Shown here: piece by piece, positions 41,893 to 49,938 of the stretch
Numbering within the stretch: the first letter of the stretch is position 1
Layout of the letters: every line of letters begins with the position of its first letter
Assembly: GCA_017415165.1 (NCBI GenBank)
Contig: JAFQIY010000035.1
Coordinates: forward strand, 1-64,000
Direction of reading: 5' to 3'
Source: Oscillospiraceae bacterium
Lineage (GTDB): Bacteria; Bacillota; Clostridia; Oscillospirales; Ruminococcaceae
Length of the DNA stretch: 64,000 nucleotides
Program-made: the position numbers and the translations under genes
The notes under the pieces: generated by a model
Databases searched by the model: none
What the model was told of the DNA's origin: nothing
The model's input: only the letters and a program-made list of their open reading frames with translations

Positions 41893-44037
41893 TTATACAA
41901 GGTCGTCCTTGTTGTCGCCGTCAACCACGAAGTCAACCTGACCTGCTGCAACATTTGCTGCTGCGCAGATTACCTTTACTCTGTCGCCCACACGGTAAGC
42001 AGGCTTACCCTCCTTGGTAAGGGTGAAATGTCCGTCGTAATCGTATGGACCTTTTGCAAGGCTGTCGATACGGACGAGTCCTTCAATGGTGTTGTCAAGC
42101 TCAACAAAGAAGCCAAATTCCTGCACGGAGGAAACCGTGCCCTCGAAGGTTTCACCGATATGCTTTGTCATATACTCTGCAAGGTAGCAGTCGTCACACT
42201 CACGCTCAACACGCATTGCTGTAAGCTCTGCCTCGGAGGACTGCTGTGCCGCTTCCTTTGCAAAGCCTGCGTAACGCTTCTGCATATACTTGATATTCTG
42301 CTTGTTATAGCACAGGTCGGTCAGTATGCGGTGGATTGCAAGGTCAGGGTAACGTCTGATAGGTGATGTAAAGTGAGCATAGTCCTCCAGCACGAGACCG
42401 AAGTGACCAAGCGGCTCGTCGGCATACTTTGCCTTTGCCATTGAGCGCAGCACCATATTGTTTATTGCCGCAGCAATCGGCATATCCTTTGTTTTTTCAA
42501 GGATTTCCGCAAGGTGCTTAGGCTTTGCATTTGTGAACTTCGGCACGGGCACGCCAAAGCGTGAAAGCACGTCCACAAGCTCATTTACCTTTTCGGGAGC
42601 GGGGTCCTCGTGAACACGATATACAAACGGCACGCCGTTTTCCTTTGCAAGTCTTGCCGCCGAGGTGTTTGCCATAAGCATAAATTCCTCGATAATCATT
42701 TCGCTTCTGCCGCGCTCACGCTTCTTGACGTCAATGCACACGTCGTTTTCGTCAACGATAATCTTGCACTCCGATGTTTCAATCTGCGGTGCGCCGCGAC
42801 CCAGCTTGTTAGCGGTAAGAATTGCCGCAAGCTCATCCATAAGGCGGATTGTATCGGTCAGACCGTTATATTTTTCCGCAAGCTCGGCAGGGATAGCCGT
42901 GCCCGTCCCAAAACAGTCAAGAATTGTGTTGACCTCACTGTAAACACCCTTTACACGGGAACAAATCACGGACTTGCTGAATTTATATGACACAAGCTTG
43001 CCCTCGCTGTCAAGCTTCATAAGGCAGGAAAATGCAAGTCTGTCCTCATTCGGGTTAAGTGAGCAGATACCGTTGGAAAGCTCCTTCGGGAGCATCGGTA
43101 CAACCCGATTTGCAAAGTAAACGGAAGTGCCCCTCTGCATAGCGTTCTTATCAAGCTCCGAGCCTGATTTTACATAGAATGAAACGTCGGCAATGTGGAC
43201 GCCCAAATCCCAGCCGTCCTCTGTTTTTGCAACGGAGATTGCGTCGTCGATATCCTTTGTGTCAGCACCGTCAATGGTGAAGATTATTTCGTCACGCAGG
43301 TCAAGTCTGCGCTCTGTTTCAACGCTTGGAATTCCCTTATGCTCAGCGGTTTTTGCCTCGTCTATAACGCAGGCAGGAAATTCAACCTCTATTCCGCTGC
43401 TGTAGAGAATTGCGTCGGCACTGCTTGTTGCTTTTTTGCTGTCGCCGAAAATATCTGTTACACGGACTCTGTGGTCGGCGTGACGTGTACCCCTGCGGCT
43501 GATTGTGGCAAGCACCTTATCCCCTACTCTTACAGGCACGTCAATTTCCGAAACAATCATAAGCTCCTTGGAAAGGTTATCGGGACGGATACAGAATGTT
43601 TTGCCATCCTTTTCGATTACACCCGTAAACTCGGAGAATCCCTCCTCGACAATTGAAACAACCTCGCCCTCAGGACTTTCGCCTCTCTGGGGAAGAAGCC
43701 GTGCCATAACGATATCCCCGGGCATACCGCCCATAAGGAATTTACCCGGCACGAAAACCTCGGAGCCGTCCTCACATTCGAGAAAGCCGAAGGTCTTGTT
43801 TATTCTTGAAACCTTTGCACGGAAAAGTCCTGACGCTGTCGCAAGCTTTATGCCGTGCTTGTCCTCAAAAATCGTACCCTCGTGCTTCATTTCGGCAATT
43901 GCCCTTGCAAAAGCGGCATTGTCAGGCTTTCTGCCCTTGCACTTATTGAAAAGCTGCTTATAGGTCGTACCCTTTTTACCTGCGTGGGAAAGCTGCTCCT
44001 TAATTCTTTTCTTGTAGATTTCCTTAATCTCTGCCAT
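41893..44037 (-). CDS. rnr: ribonuclease R
   Basis: 714 residues from ATG 44037 (AAAGGAGGG upstream). Domain order: N-terminal helix-turn-helix-like part, cold-shock domains (about 60-200), the RNB catalytic domain (IDGADTKDIDDAISV with four Asp that bind Mg2+, then NLSNGICSLNPNEDRLAFSC, HYAHFTSPIRRYPDLAIHR), and a C-terminal S1 domain (GTVSSVQEFGFFVELDN). A 3'-5' exoribonuclease that degrades structured RNA and defective ribosomal RNA. Downstream of secG, the classical secG-rnr arrangement. Confidence 0.94.
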   Translation of the reverse strand: MAEIKEIYKKRIKEQLSHAGKKGTTYKQLFNKCKGRKPDNAAFARAIAEMKHEGTIFEDKHGIKLATASGLFRAKVSRINKTFGFLECEDGSEVFVPGKFLMGGMPGDIVMARLLPQRGESPEGEVVSIVEEGFSEFTGVIEKDGKTFCIRPDNLSKELMIVSEIDVPVRVGDKVLATISRRGTRHADHRVRVTDIFGDSKKATSSADAILYSSGIEVEFPACVIDEAKTAEHKGIPSVETERRLDLRDEIIFTIDGADTKDIDDAISVAKTEDGWDLGVHIADVSFYVKSGSELDKNAMQRGTSVYFANRVVPMLPKELSNGICSLNPNEDRLAFSCLMKLDSEGKLVSYKFSKSVICSRVKGVYSEVNTILDCFGTGTAIPAELAEKYNGLTDTIRLMDELAAILTANKLGRGAPQIETSECKIIVDENDVCIDVKKRERGRSEMIIEEFMLMANTSAARLAKENGVPFVYRVHEDPAPEKVNELVDVLSRFGVPVPKFTNAKPKHLAEILEKTKDMPIAAAINNMVLRSMAKAKYADEPLGHFGLVLEDYAHFTSPIRRYPDLAIHRILTDLCYNKQNIKYMQKRYAGFAKEAAQQSSEAELTAMRVERECDDCYLAEYMTKHIGETFEGTVSSVQEFGFFVELDNTIEGLVRIDSLAKGPYDYDGHFTLTKEGKPAYRVGDRVKVICAAANVAAGQVDFVVDGDNKDDLV

Positions 44038-44064
44038 ATTCACCCTCCTTTTCGGTATGAAAAA

Positions 44065-44092
44065 AGTCCCGTGCGAAAAGCAGCACAGGACT
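44065..44092 (-). terminator. hairpin between secG and rnr
   Basis: AGTCCTGTGC/GCACGGGACT stem on the minus strand, followed by T6. It may partly terminate secG transcription before rnr. Confidence 0.65.
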
Positions 44093-44105
44093 TATCGGTC
44101 ATATT

Positions 44106-44378
44106 TTAACCCTGAGTCTTATTGACAATCACAGGAATAATGTTAACAGCAAGTGTTACAACAAAGAATACAATAGCAAGAAGCTTTGTAAGTCTTGCAA
44201 GAGCCTGCTCTCTGGAGCTTGTAACGTTGCCCTTGCCGAAGAAGTTGTCGCTCTGACCTGAAAGAGCAGAGCCCATATCCTGCTGCTTATGCTCCTGCAT
44301 CATTGTAACTGCAATAATCAAAACGCTGCAAACGAGCATTAAAATACCACCGATAATCTGAATTGCGCCGAATTCCAT
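44106..44378 (-). CDS. secG: preprotein translocase subunit SecG
   Basis: 90 residues, two membrane segments (about 6-25 and 66-85) joined by a loop with QEHKQQDMGSALSGQSDNFFGKG, the family signature. It forms the SecYEG channel with SecY and SecE and supports export of the many lipoproteins in this window. ATG 44378 with GGAGG upstream. Confidence 0.93.
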   Translation of the reverse strand: MEFGAIQIIGGILMLVCSVLIIAVTMMQEHKQQDMGSALSGQSDNFFGKGNVTSSREQALARLTKLLAIVFFVVTLAVNIIPVIVNKTQG

Positions 44379-44416
44379 TGGTCTGTACCTCCATAATAAT
44401 ATACGTTATCCTTTGA

Positions 44417-44445
44417 ATTATAACACATATAATTTCAAATTGCAA
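44417..44445 (-). promoter_or_regulatory. promoter of secG-rnr
   Basis: Minus strand TTGCAA (44445-44440), 17-base spacer, TGT-TATAAT (44422-44417). Confidence 0.7.
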
Positions 44446-44459
44446 CCCTTTTTGCAAAA

Positions 44460-45065
44460 TTATTTTTTCTTCTTTTTCGCAACTGAATAACCAAACGCCC
44501 CCAGCTTTCTTCCCAACGCAAAATATTCGCCGTGGGAGTAAGCCATAAGCCCCGACTGCTGCAAGTTGATTTTGCCCTTGCTGTCGAGGTAGTGACCGTC
44601 CACGCTTACCGCAACAATTTCCGCAAGGAACATATCGTGTGTACCAAGCTGTTTCACCTCAACAACCCTGCACTCCAGCGACAGCGGACTTTCGGAAATT
44701 ATGGGTGCGCTGACCTTTGAGGCTGGTTCAAGGTGAAGGTTGCACTTCTTGATTTTGTCTGTATCCTTGCCGCTTCGCACGCCGCAGAAGTCGGTTTCAC
44801 GCACCATTTTCGACGTGGTAAGGTTGATTACGAACTCGCCGCTTTCCTTGATGATGTTGTAGGAATGACGTGACGGACGCACGGAAATATAGGTCATAGC
44901 AGGGTGCGTGCAGACAATTCCCGTCCACGCAACCGTCAGCACGTTTGCTTTCTGCATCGTGCCGCAGGAAACCATTACCGCAGGCAGCGGCGCAAGAAGC
45001 GTGCCTGCATTCAGCGTCTTGCGAGAGTAGTCTATCTTAGGTTTGTTCTGCTTGTTTTCGGGCAT
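44460..45065 (-). CDS. flavin reductase family protein (FMN split barrel)
   Basis: 201 residues. The split-barrel region has LLAPLPAVMVSCG, VLTVAWTGIVCTHPAMTYISVRPSRHSY and EFVINLTTSKM, typical of flavin-reductase-like proteins. The end is unusually Lys-rich. ATG 45065 starts just after the ABM stop. It probably binds FMN. Last gene of an operon with HD-GYP and NUDIX genes. Confidence 0.85.
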   Translation of the reverse strand: MPENKQNKPKIDYSRKTLNAGTLLAPLPAVMVSCGTMQKANVLTVAWTGIVCTHPAMTYISVRPSRHSYNIIKESGEFVINLTTSKMVRETDFCGVRSGKDTDKIKKCNLHLEPASKVSAPIISESPLSLECRVVEVKQLGTHDMFLAEIVAVSVDGHYLDSKGKINLQQSGLMAYSHGEYFALGRKLGAFGYSVAKKKKK

Positions 45066-45066
45066 T

Positions 45067-45408
45067 TCAATCTTCCTGTTCTCTTATGAATTTCCTGTCA
45101 TTTTCAGGTACGCCGTTTTCGTCAGAAAAATATCGTTCCACACGCATTGTCAGATTATACTTTTCACGAAGTCCGATAATGGTATTCATCATCGGTGAAG
45201 CGTGGTGGTTGTCAATTGCGGACTGGTCTTTCCAGCTGTCGATAAGCAGCACGGTTTCGCTGTCCTTCATAGGAAAGAAATATTCGTATCTTTCGTTCCC
45301 GTCCTCAGCACGGATTAAAGCCGCCGTACCGCTGTTTTCCATTTCCTCGGCGAATTTTCTCGCATTGCCGTTTTCACCTTTATAGTAAATGTTTACTGTT
45401 ATGCTCAT
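45067..45408 (-). CDS. antibiotic biosynthesis monooxygenase-like (ABM) protein
   Basis: 113 residues from ATG 45408 (GAGGCA upstream). Ferredoxin-like ABM pattern: ITVNIYYKGENGNARKFAEEM, ETVLLIDSWKDQSAIDNHHASPMM, then a basic end. Such proteins act as small monooxygenases or stress-linked quinol oxidases. Eight bases after the HD-GYP stop; co-transcribed with the flavin reductase, which could supply reduced flavin. Confidence 0.8.
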   Translation of the reverse strand: MSITVNIYYKGENGNARKFAEEMENSGTAALIRAEDGNERYEYFFPMKDSETVLLIDSWKDQSAIDNHHASPMMNTIIGLREKYNLTMRVERYFSDENGVPENDRKFIREQED

Positions 45409-45416
45409 ATTGTGCC

Positions 45417-46595
45417 TCATTCATCAGGATAATTCTTCATTATATCCAGAAACGCATCAAAATTTTCTTTGAACGCATCAACAACCTTCGGGTCAAACTG
45501 CTTTCCGCTTTGTGAGACGATTTCCTCGTAAGCCTTTTCGGGAGTCCACGCTGCCTTGTAGGGTCTGCTGCTGACAAGTGCGTCAAAAACGTCGGCAAGT
45601 GCCGCACATCTTGCATAAGGTGTGATATCCTCACCCTTTATGCCCCTGTAGCCATTTCCGTCCCATCTTTCGTGGTGCTGGTAGGCGATATCCGTGGATA
45701 TCTTAAACAATTCACCCGGCGAGGTTTCAAGCATCTGCTTGCCGTACTCGATATGCTTTTTCACAACTCCATATTCTTCATCAGTAAGCTTACTCGGCTT
45801 TTCGAGAATTGTTTCGGGCACCATAATCTTGCCGACATCGTGCATCATAGCCGCAAGACTGATTTTCCAGCTTTCTTCCTCGTCATAGCCAAGGCTTCTG
45901 CAAAGCACTTCCGTATATTCGGCAACACGGCGGACGTGCTGACCTGTATGTTCAGACTTGTTTTCGATAATCTGCGACAGCGCAAGGATAAGGTTTTCCT
46001 GGTCATCGTACAGTTCAGCATTTTTCTTTGCGAGGGTATCTACAAGACGTTCCATTCTGTCCGAAATAAAGTAGCAAAGGACTACAATTCCGCCGAACTC
46101 AATGCCCCTCGGAAGTATGCCGTACACAATCGTATCACGAAGGGTTATAAGCGGTTCATCGGGGACAACCCTCAGGACAATTGCCAACAGGTGTGAAATA
46201 ATAATCATCGGCACACTGATTATTGCCGTATATTTTACATACTTCTTTTCGTTGTACAGGCAGGACATTACCATCGGGAACACAAGCATTATTATCGTGT
46301 GATAGGAAAGAGTTGCGTACTGCAAACCTGACTGAAACACCATAAGTGCAAGGAAAAAGTATCTCAGTCCCTTCGTGCGCATTTTCAGAATATCGCCAAA
46401 CAGCGTCGGAAGAAAAAATATAAGAATTGACACACCCACCGTCAGATAAAGCGGTACTGCGTCAATTATAAAAACACCTAAAAAGTTCAGCAGTGCAACA
46501 AGAAGCATAAAAACAATCATCAGCCTGCATATGAACGCAAGACGTTTATCGGCGTCCTTGCTGTATTCACTTATTATTTTTTCGGAAAATCGCAT
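45417..46595 (-). CDS. membrane HD-GYP domain protein
   Basis: 392 residues from ATG 46595 (GGGGTG upstream). About six membrane segments (residues 24-185), a short coiled coil, then HD-GYP: HTGQHVRRVAEYTEVL, MMHDVGKIMVPETIL, and HHERWDGNGYRGIKGEDI where the GYP proline is Arg. The metal ligands are kept. HD-GYP enzymes hydrolyse c-di-GMP; the altered GYP motif may change substrate or activity. Upstream NUDIX gene and downstream ABM gene share the operon. Confidence 0.87.
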   Translation of the reverse strand: MRFSEKIISEYSKDADKRLAFICRLMIVFMLLVALLNFLGVFIIDAVPLYLTVGVSILIFFLPTLFGDILKMRTKGLRYFFLALMVFQSGLQYATLSYHTIIMLVFPMVMSCLYNEKKYVKYTAIISVPMIIISHLLAIVLRVVPDEPLITLRDTIVYGILPRGIEFGGIVVLCYFISDRMERLVDTLAKKNAELYDDQENLILALSQIIENKSEHTGQHVRRVAEYTEVLCRSLGYDEEESWKISLAAMMHDVGKIMVPETILEKPSKLTDEEYGVVKKHIEYGKQMLETSPGELFKISTDIAYQHHERWDGNGYRGIKGEDITPYARCAALADVFDALVSSRPYKAAWTPEKAYEEIVSQSGKQFDPKVVDAFKENFDAFLDIMKNYPDE

Positions 46596-46634
46596 TTTCT
46601 GCACCCCGTTTTCAATAATGAAAATTTATGTAAG

Positions 46635-47042
46635 TTATCTCAAATGCTCAAAAATTCCGTTATTATCAAAATCGTCAATTATAGCTTGCGGCAGCAACCG
46701 TCTGCACTCGGCTTCGTCCGCCCACAGGAAAGCCTGATGTTCTTCACTCAGTGTCACGTTTTCCGTCATCGTTTCGCATAAATATGCAATAATAAGATAC
46801 GGCACTTCTGCATTGACAAGCGACACATAGGCAACACGCTTGATACGGACTTCCGTCAGACCTGTTTCCTCATATATTTCCCTTGCCATAGCAAATTCGG
46901 GAGTTTCACCCTGTTCAACATTTCCGCCTGCGTTCTCCCACGTTCCTGCACCGATATCGTCAGTATTGCAGCGCTGAACGAGAAGGATTTTGCCAAGCTT
47001 TCTGTTATATATAATGCTTTTTACAACTATATCGGCTTTCAT
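46635..47042 (-). CDS. NUDIX hydrolase
   Basis: 135 residues from ATG 47042 (AGGGGTGA upstream). Nudix box GGNVEQGETPEFAMAREIYEETGL (about 39-62) with REIYEE metal ligands. Family members cut nucleoside diphosphates linked to another group (oxidised dNTPs, NADH, sugar nucleotides). Substrate not predictable. First gene of the operon with the HD-GYP protein. Confidence 0.87.
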   Translation of the reverse strand: MKADIVVKSIIYNRKLGKILLVQRCNTDDIGAGTWENAGGNVEQGETPEFAMAREIYEETGLTEVRIKRVAYVSLVNAEVPYLIIAYLCETMTENVTLSEEHQAFLWADEAECRRLLPQAIIDDFDNNGIFEHLR

Positions 47043-47106
47043 TGTTATCACCCCTATATGTCTACAACATTATAGTATAGCACATATTTTTCTCAAAATC
47101 AATAAC

Positions 47107-47148
47107 AGAAGCACGATACCTGCGTTTTTGCCTTGATATCGTGCTTCT
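47107..47148 (-). terminator. terminator of the DUF5104-like lipoprotein gene
   Basis: AGAAGCACGATA (47107-47118) pairs with TATCGTGCTTCT (47137-47148), just past the stop at 47158. Confidence 0.7.
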
Positions 47149-47157
47149 GATTATATT

Positions 47158-47643
47158 TTATTCTATATATTCTCCGACTTCAACATAAGTGTTTTCTGCT
47201 GAATCATCAGCACCCATAAGCTTTACTGAAATACTTGAAATACCGACATATTCGGGATTATGTGCATTGACGACATAGGAGTTTATCCATATATAATATC
47301 TTTTCCCCGTATCTGTCATAAGCCCTGTAATAACAGGGTCAAATCCGCTTGCAGATTTTGCTGCTCTGCCATTTACAATAATATCGTCATAAGACAAGTG
47401 CTTTCCATCATAAAACTCCATTGCCGTTTTTATCTGCTCATCAAGAGCAACAACGTTTTCAATTGTTTTCGGGCAGAACAATTCTTTCAGCTTTGTTGTA
47501 TCATCTTCATCAAAGCAACGCAGTACCTCATTGATTATTTCGTCCTGACTCATTGATTGAATAGGATGGTCTGTATAAACATCAGGCATCGAACACGCTG
47601 TAAAAAGTATTACTGAAATAACCATACATATAAATTTCTTCAT
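47158..47643 (-). CDS. small lipoprotein, DUF5104-like
   Basis: 161 residues; lipobox FTAC with Cys17, so surface-anchored. The mature part has DEIINEVLRCFDEDDTTKLKELFC, resembling NTF2-like DUF5104 lipoproteins, and ends in an acidic strand. ATG 47643 with GGGGGA upstream. Function unknown. It stands alone between the operon above and the chemoreceptor. Confidence 0.7.
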   Translation of the reverse strand: MKKFICMVISVILFTACSMPDVYTDHPIQSMSQDEIINEVLRCFDEDDTTKLKELFCPKTIENVVALDEQIKTAMEFYDGKHLSYDDIIVNGRAAKSASGFDPVITGLMTDTGKRYYIWINSYVVNAHNPEYVGISSISVKLMGADDSAENTYVEVGEYIE

Positions 47644-47662
47644 ATTATCCCCCTAACACTAA

Positions 47663-47688
47663 CACGACACTGCCGAAGCAATGCCGTG
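47663..47688. repeat. duplicated hairpin (copy 1 of 2)
   Basis: Hairpin CACGACACTGCC/GCAATGCCGTG, 26 bases identical to 49841-49866. Here no T-run follows. Confidence 0.75.
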
Positions 47689-47695
47689 CTGAAAT

Positions 47696-49672
47696 TTATT
47701 CTTCAAACTTGAAGGTTGCGATAAGGTCTTTAAGCATAGAAGCCTGACCCGAAAGCTCCTCTGAAGCGGCAGCGGATTCTTCTGCTGTTGCTGAGTTTGT
47801 CTGAACAACTTCGGAAATCTGTTCCACACCGACAGTAATCTGTGTGATGGATTCAGCGGCTTCCTTAGAAGCAACGGAAATCTTTCCGTTAAGCTGTGCA
47901 ACCTCTCCTGCCGCATCTGAAACCACATTCATTTTTTCCGCAACCTCGTCTACAAGTGCGTTTCCTCTTTCAATTGCTGCAACGGTGCTTTCGATAAGCA
48001 CTGTTGTATTGCTTACAGCCTCAGCGGACTTTCCTGCAAGGTTACGAACCTCGTCGGCAACAACCGCAAAGCCCTTACCTGCTGCACCTGCTCTTGCTGC
48101 TTCAACTGCGGCATTAAGAGCAAGAATATTTGTCTGGAATGCAATGTCCTCGATAGTTTTAACAATTTTATGTATTTCATCGGAGGATGTGCTTATTTCA
48201 TTCATTGCTTCAACAAGCTGTGACATCTTGACATTTGCATTCTGCATTTCTTCTCCTGCAACAGCTGTTCTTCCGTTAGCAGTCTCTGCATCGTCAGCGT
48301 TTTCCTTAATCTGATTTGCGATAACCTCAATAGTTGCCGCAAGCTCCTGAATAGAGGATGCCTGTTCCGTAGCGCCCTGAGAAAGTGACTGTGCACCTGC
48401 TGAAACCTGGTCTGCACCTACAGAAACCTGGTCTGCTGCAATGTTGATTTGTGCCATCATAGAGCTGAGCTCCTGATTGATTGTGCACACAGACTGGTGA
48501 AGCTGCTGATATTCACCGACGTAAACAGATTCATTGCAGGAAGTGTCAACAGTCAGGTCACCCTCTGCCATTGCAGAAAGCATACGGTCGATATCGCCGA
48601 TAATAACATTCATATTTCTTACGAAATTATCTGTTGCTTGGACGAGTATACCTGTTTCATCCTTGGATTTTACCGCAGGAACAGGACTGCTGAGGTCGCC
48701 GTTTACAACGCCTTCAAGTCTTCCTGCAACCGCCTTAATCGGATTACCTATTGCACGTCCCACAACAGTCGCAATTACAACCGAAATAACGATGCCGACG
48801 ATAACGAGGATAATTACAACAATAATCATCTCGTTGACTTCAATCATAAAGTCGCCTTTTTCCGCTGTTATAACCAAAGACCAGCCGTTAGTGCCAGCAA
48901 CAGGTGTATAACACGCAACCATATTGGTACCGTTCATTTTATATGTTTCATAACCACTTTCTCCGGCTCTCATTTTTGCGTGTATTGCCGCAATTTCACT
49001 GTATGCTGAGTCTGTTTCAGCCAGTGTCTCGATATTGGTTTCGCCGTTTGTGAGTTCACGGTTTACGTGAGCAATGGTTATACCTGAAGCATCAATCATA
49101 TACGCTTCACTGCTGTCACTTATAACAATCTCTGCCATTATATCATTAAGAAAGGTTTCGCTTGGAACCATATATACACAGCCGATTACCTTTGAACCGT
49201 GAATACCGTTTTCCCAGATTGGTGCGGCAATAATGATAGAGATTTCGCCTGTAACTCTTGAAACTACAGGTTCGGAAATTGTAGTCTGACCGTTCATAGC
49301 ATTTTTATAATACTGTCTGTCAGACATATCAGCGCCTGTAGAAATATTTGTACCGTTTGCGTCAAGAATAACGCCTCTTATCATTCCGTGATTTTGTGCA
49401 CGTTCGGTAACGAGTGCCACTCGGTCTTCTGCACTGATGGATTCATCCATAATCTCTTTAAGATAGCCTGTTTCAACAACTACATTGAGATAGGCTTCCA
49501 TTTCCCAGCTTGCACGTTCAGAAGCGAGTAACGCAATCTCGTGTAAATCGCTTTCTGTACGGGATTCCATTCCTGCATATGCCAGCACGGAGCAAACTAC
49601 TCCGAGAATCAGCAGCAGGGCTGTTGTCAAAGCAATCATACACACAATGATTTTCGATTTGATAGTTTTCAT
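47696..49672 (-). CDS. methyl-accepting chemotaxis protein
   Basis: 658 residues. Membrane segment 1 at about 10-34, an extracellular dCACHE sensor (about 38-270, with [32 protein letters not shown]), membrane segment 2 at about 285-308, HAMP (about 305-360), and a long signalling domain with the hairpin tip [39 protein letters not shown]. The dCACHE fold usually binds amino acids or small organic acids. ATG 49672. It reports chemoeffectors to CheA/CheW elsewhere. Implies a flagellated cell. Confidence 0.93.
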   Translation of the reverse strand: MKTIKSKIIVCMIALTTALLLILGVVCSVLAYAGMESRTESDLHEIALLASERASWEMEAYLNVVVETGYLKEIMDESISAEDRVALVTERAQNHGMIRGVILDANGTNISTGADMSDRQYYKNAMNGQTTISEPVVSRVTGEISIIIAAPIWENGIHGSKVIGCVYMVPSETFLNDIMAEIVISDSSEAYMIDASGITIAHVNRELTNGETNIETLAETDSAYSEIAAIHAKMRAGESGYETYKMNGTNMVACYTPVAGTNGWSLVITAEKGDFMIEVNEMIIVVIILVIVGIVISVVIATVVGRAIGNPIKAVAGRLEGVVNGDLSSPVPAVKSKDETGILVQATDNFVRNMNVIIGDIDRMLSAMAEGDLTVDTSCNESVYVGEYQQLHQSVCTINQELSSMMAQINIAADQVSVGADQVSAGAQSLSQGATEQASSIQELAATIEVIANQIKENADDAETANGRTAVAGEEMQNANVKMSQLVEAMNEISTSSDEIHKIVKTIEDIAFQTNILALNAAVEAARAGAAGKGFAVVADEVRNLAGKSAEAVSNTTVLIESTVAAIERGNALVDEVAEKMNVVSDAAGEVAQLNGKISVASKEAAESITQITVGVEQISEVVQTNSATAEESAAASEELSGQASMLKDLIATFKFEE

Positions 49673-49733
49673 AACCTGAGACCTTCTTTGCTATATTGGT
49701 TTTGCTTATGTACAGATATTACATAATGCACTA

Positions 49734-49762
49734 ATTATACCACGTTCCTCTTCATTTGTCAA
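49734..49762 (-). promoter_or_regulatory. promoter of the chemoreceptor
   Basis: Minus strand TTGACA (49762-49757), 17-base spacer, TATAAT (49739-49734): a SigA rather than SigD promoter. Confidence 0.8.
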
Positions 49763-49840
49763 TTATATTGTATTTTTGTAATAATTTTAGATTGTTTTAG
49801 TCATTTGTTACAATAAAGCTAACTTTAGGTTATTAAAAAA

Positions 49841-49866
49841 CACGACACTGCCGAAGCAATGCCGTG
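49841..49866 (-). terminator. terminator of cellobiose phosphorylase (hairpin copy 2)
   Basis: Same hairpin as 47663-47688, followed on the minus strand by TTTTTTAAT. Two more hairpins lie between it and the gene: ATTTTTCAC/GTGAAAAAT (49889-49911) and TCAAACGC/GCGTTTGA (about 49919-49936). Confidence 0.7.
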
Positions 49867-49938
49867 TTTAAAATTTTACTTAATAAATAATTTTTCACAT
49901 CGTGAAAAATTATGGAGTCAAACGCTTGCGTTTGATTT

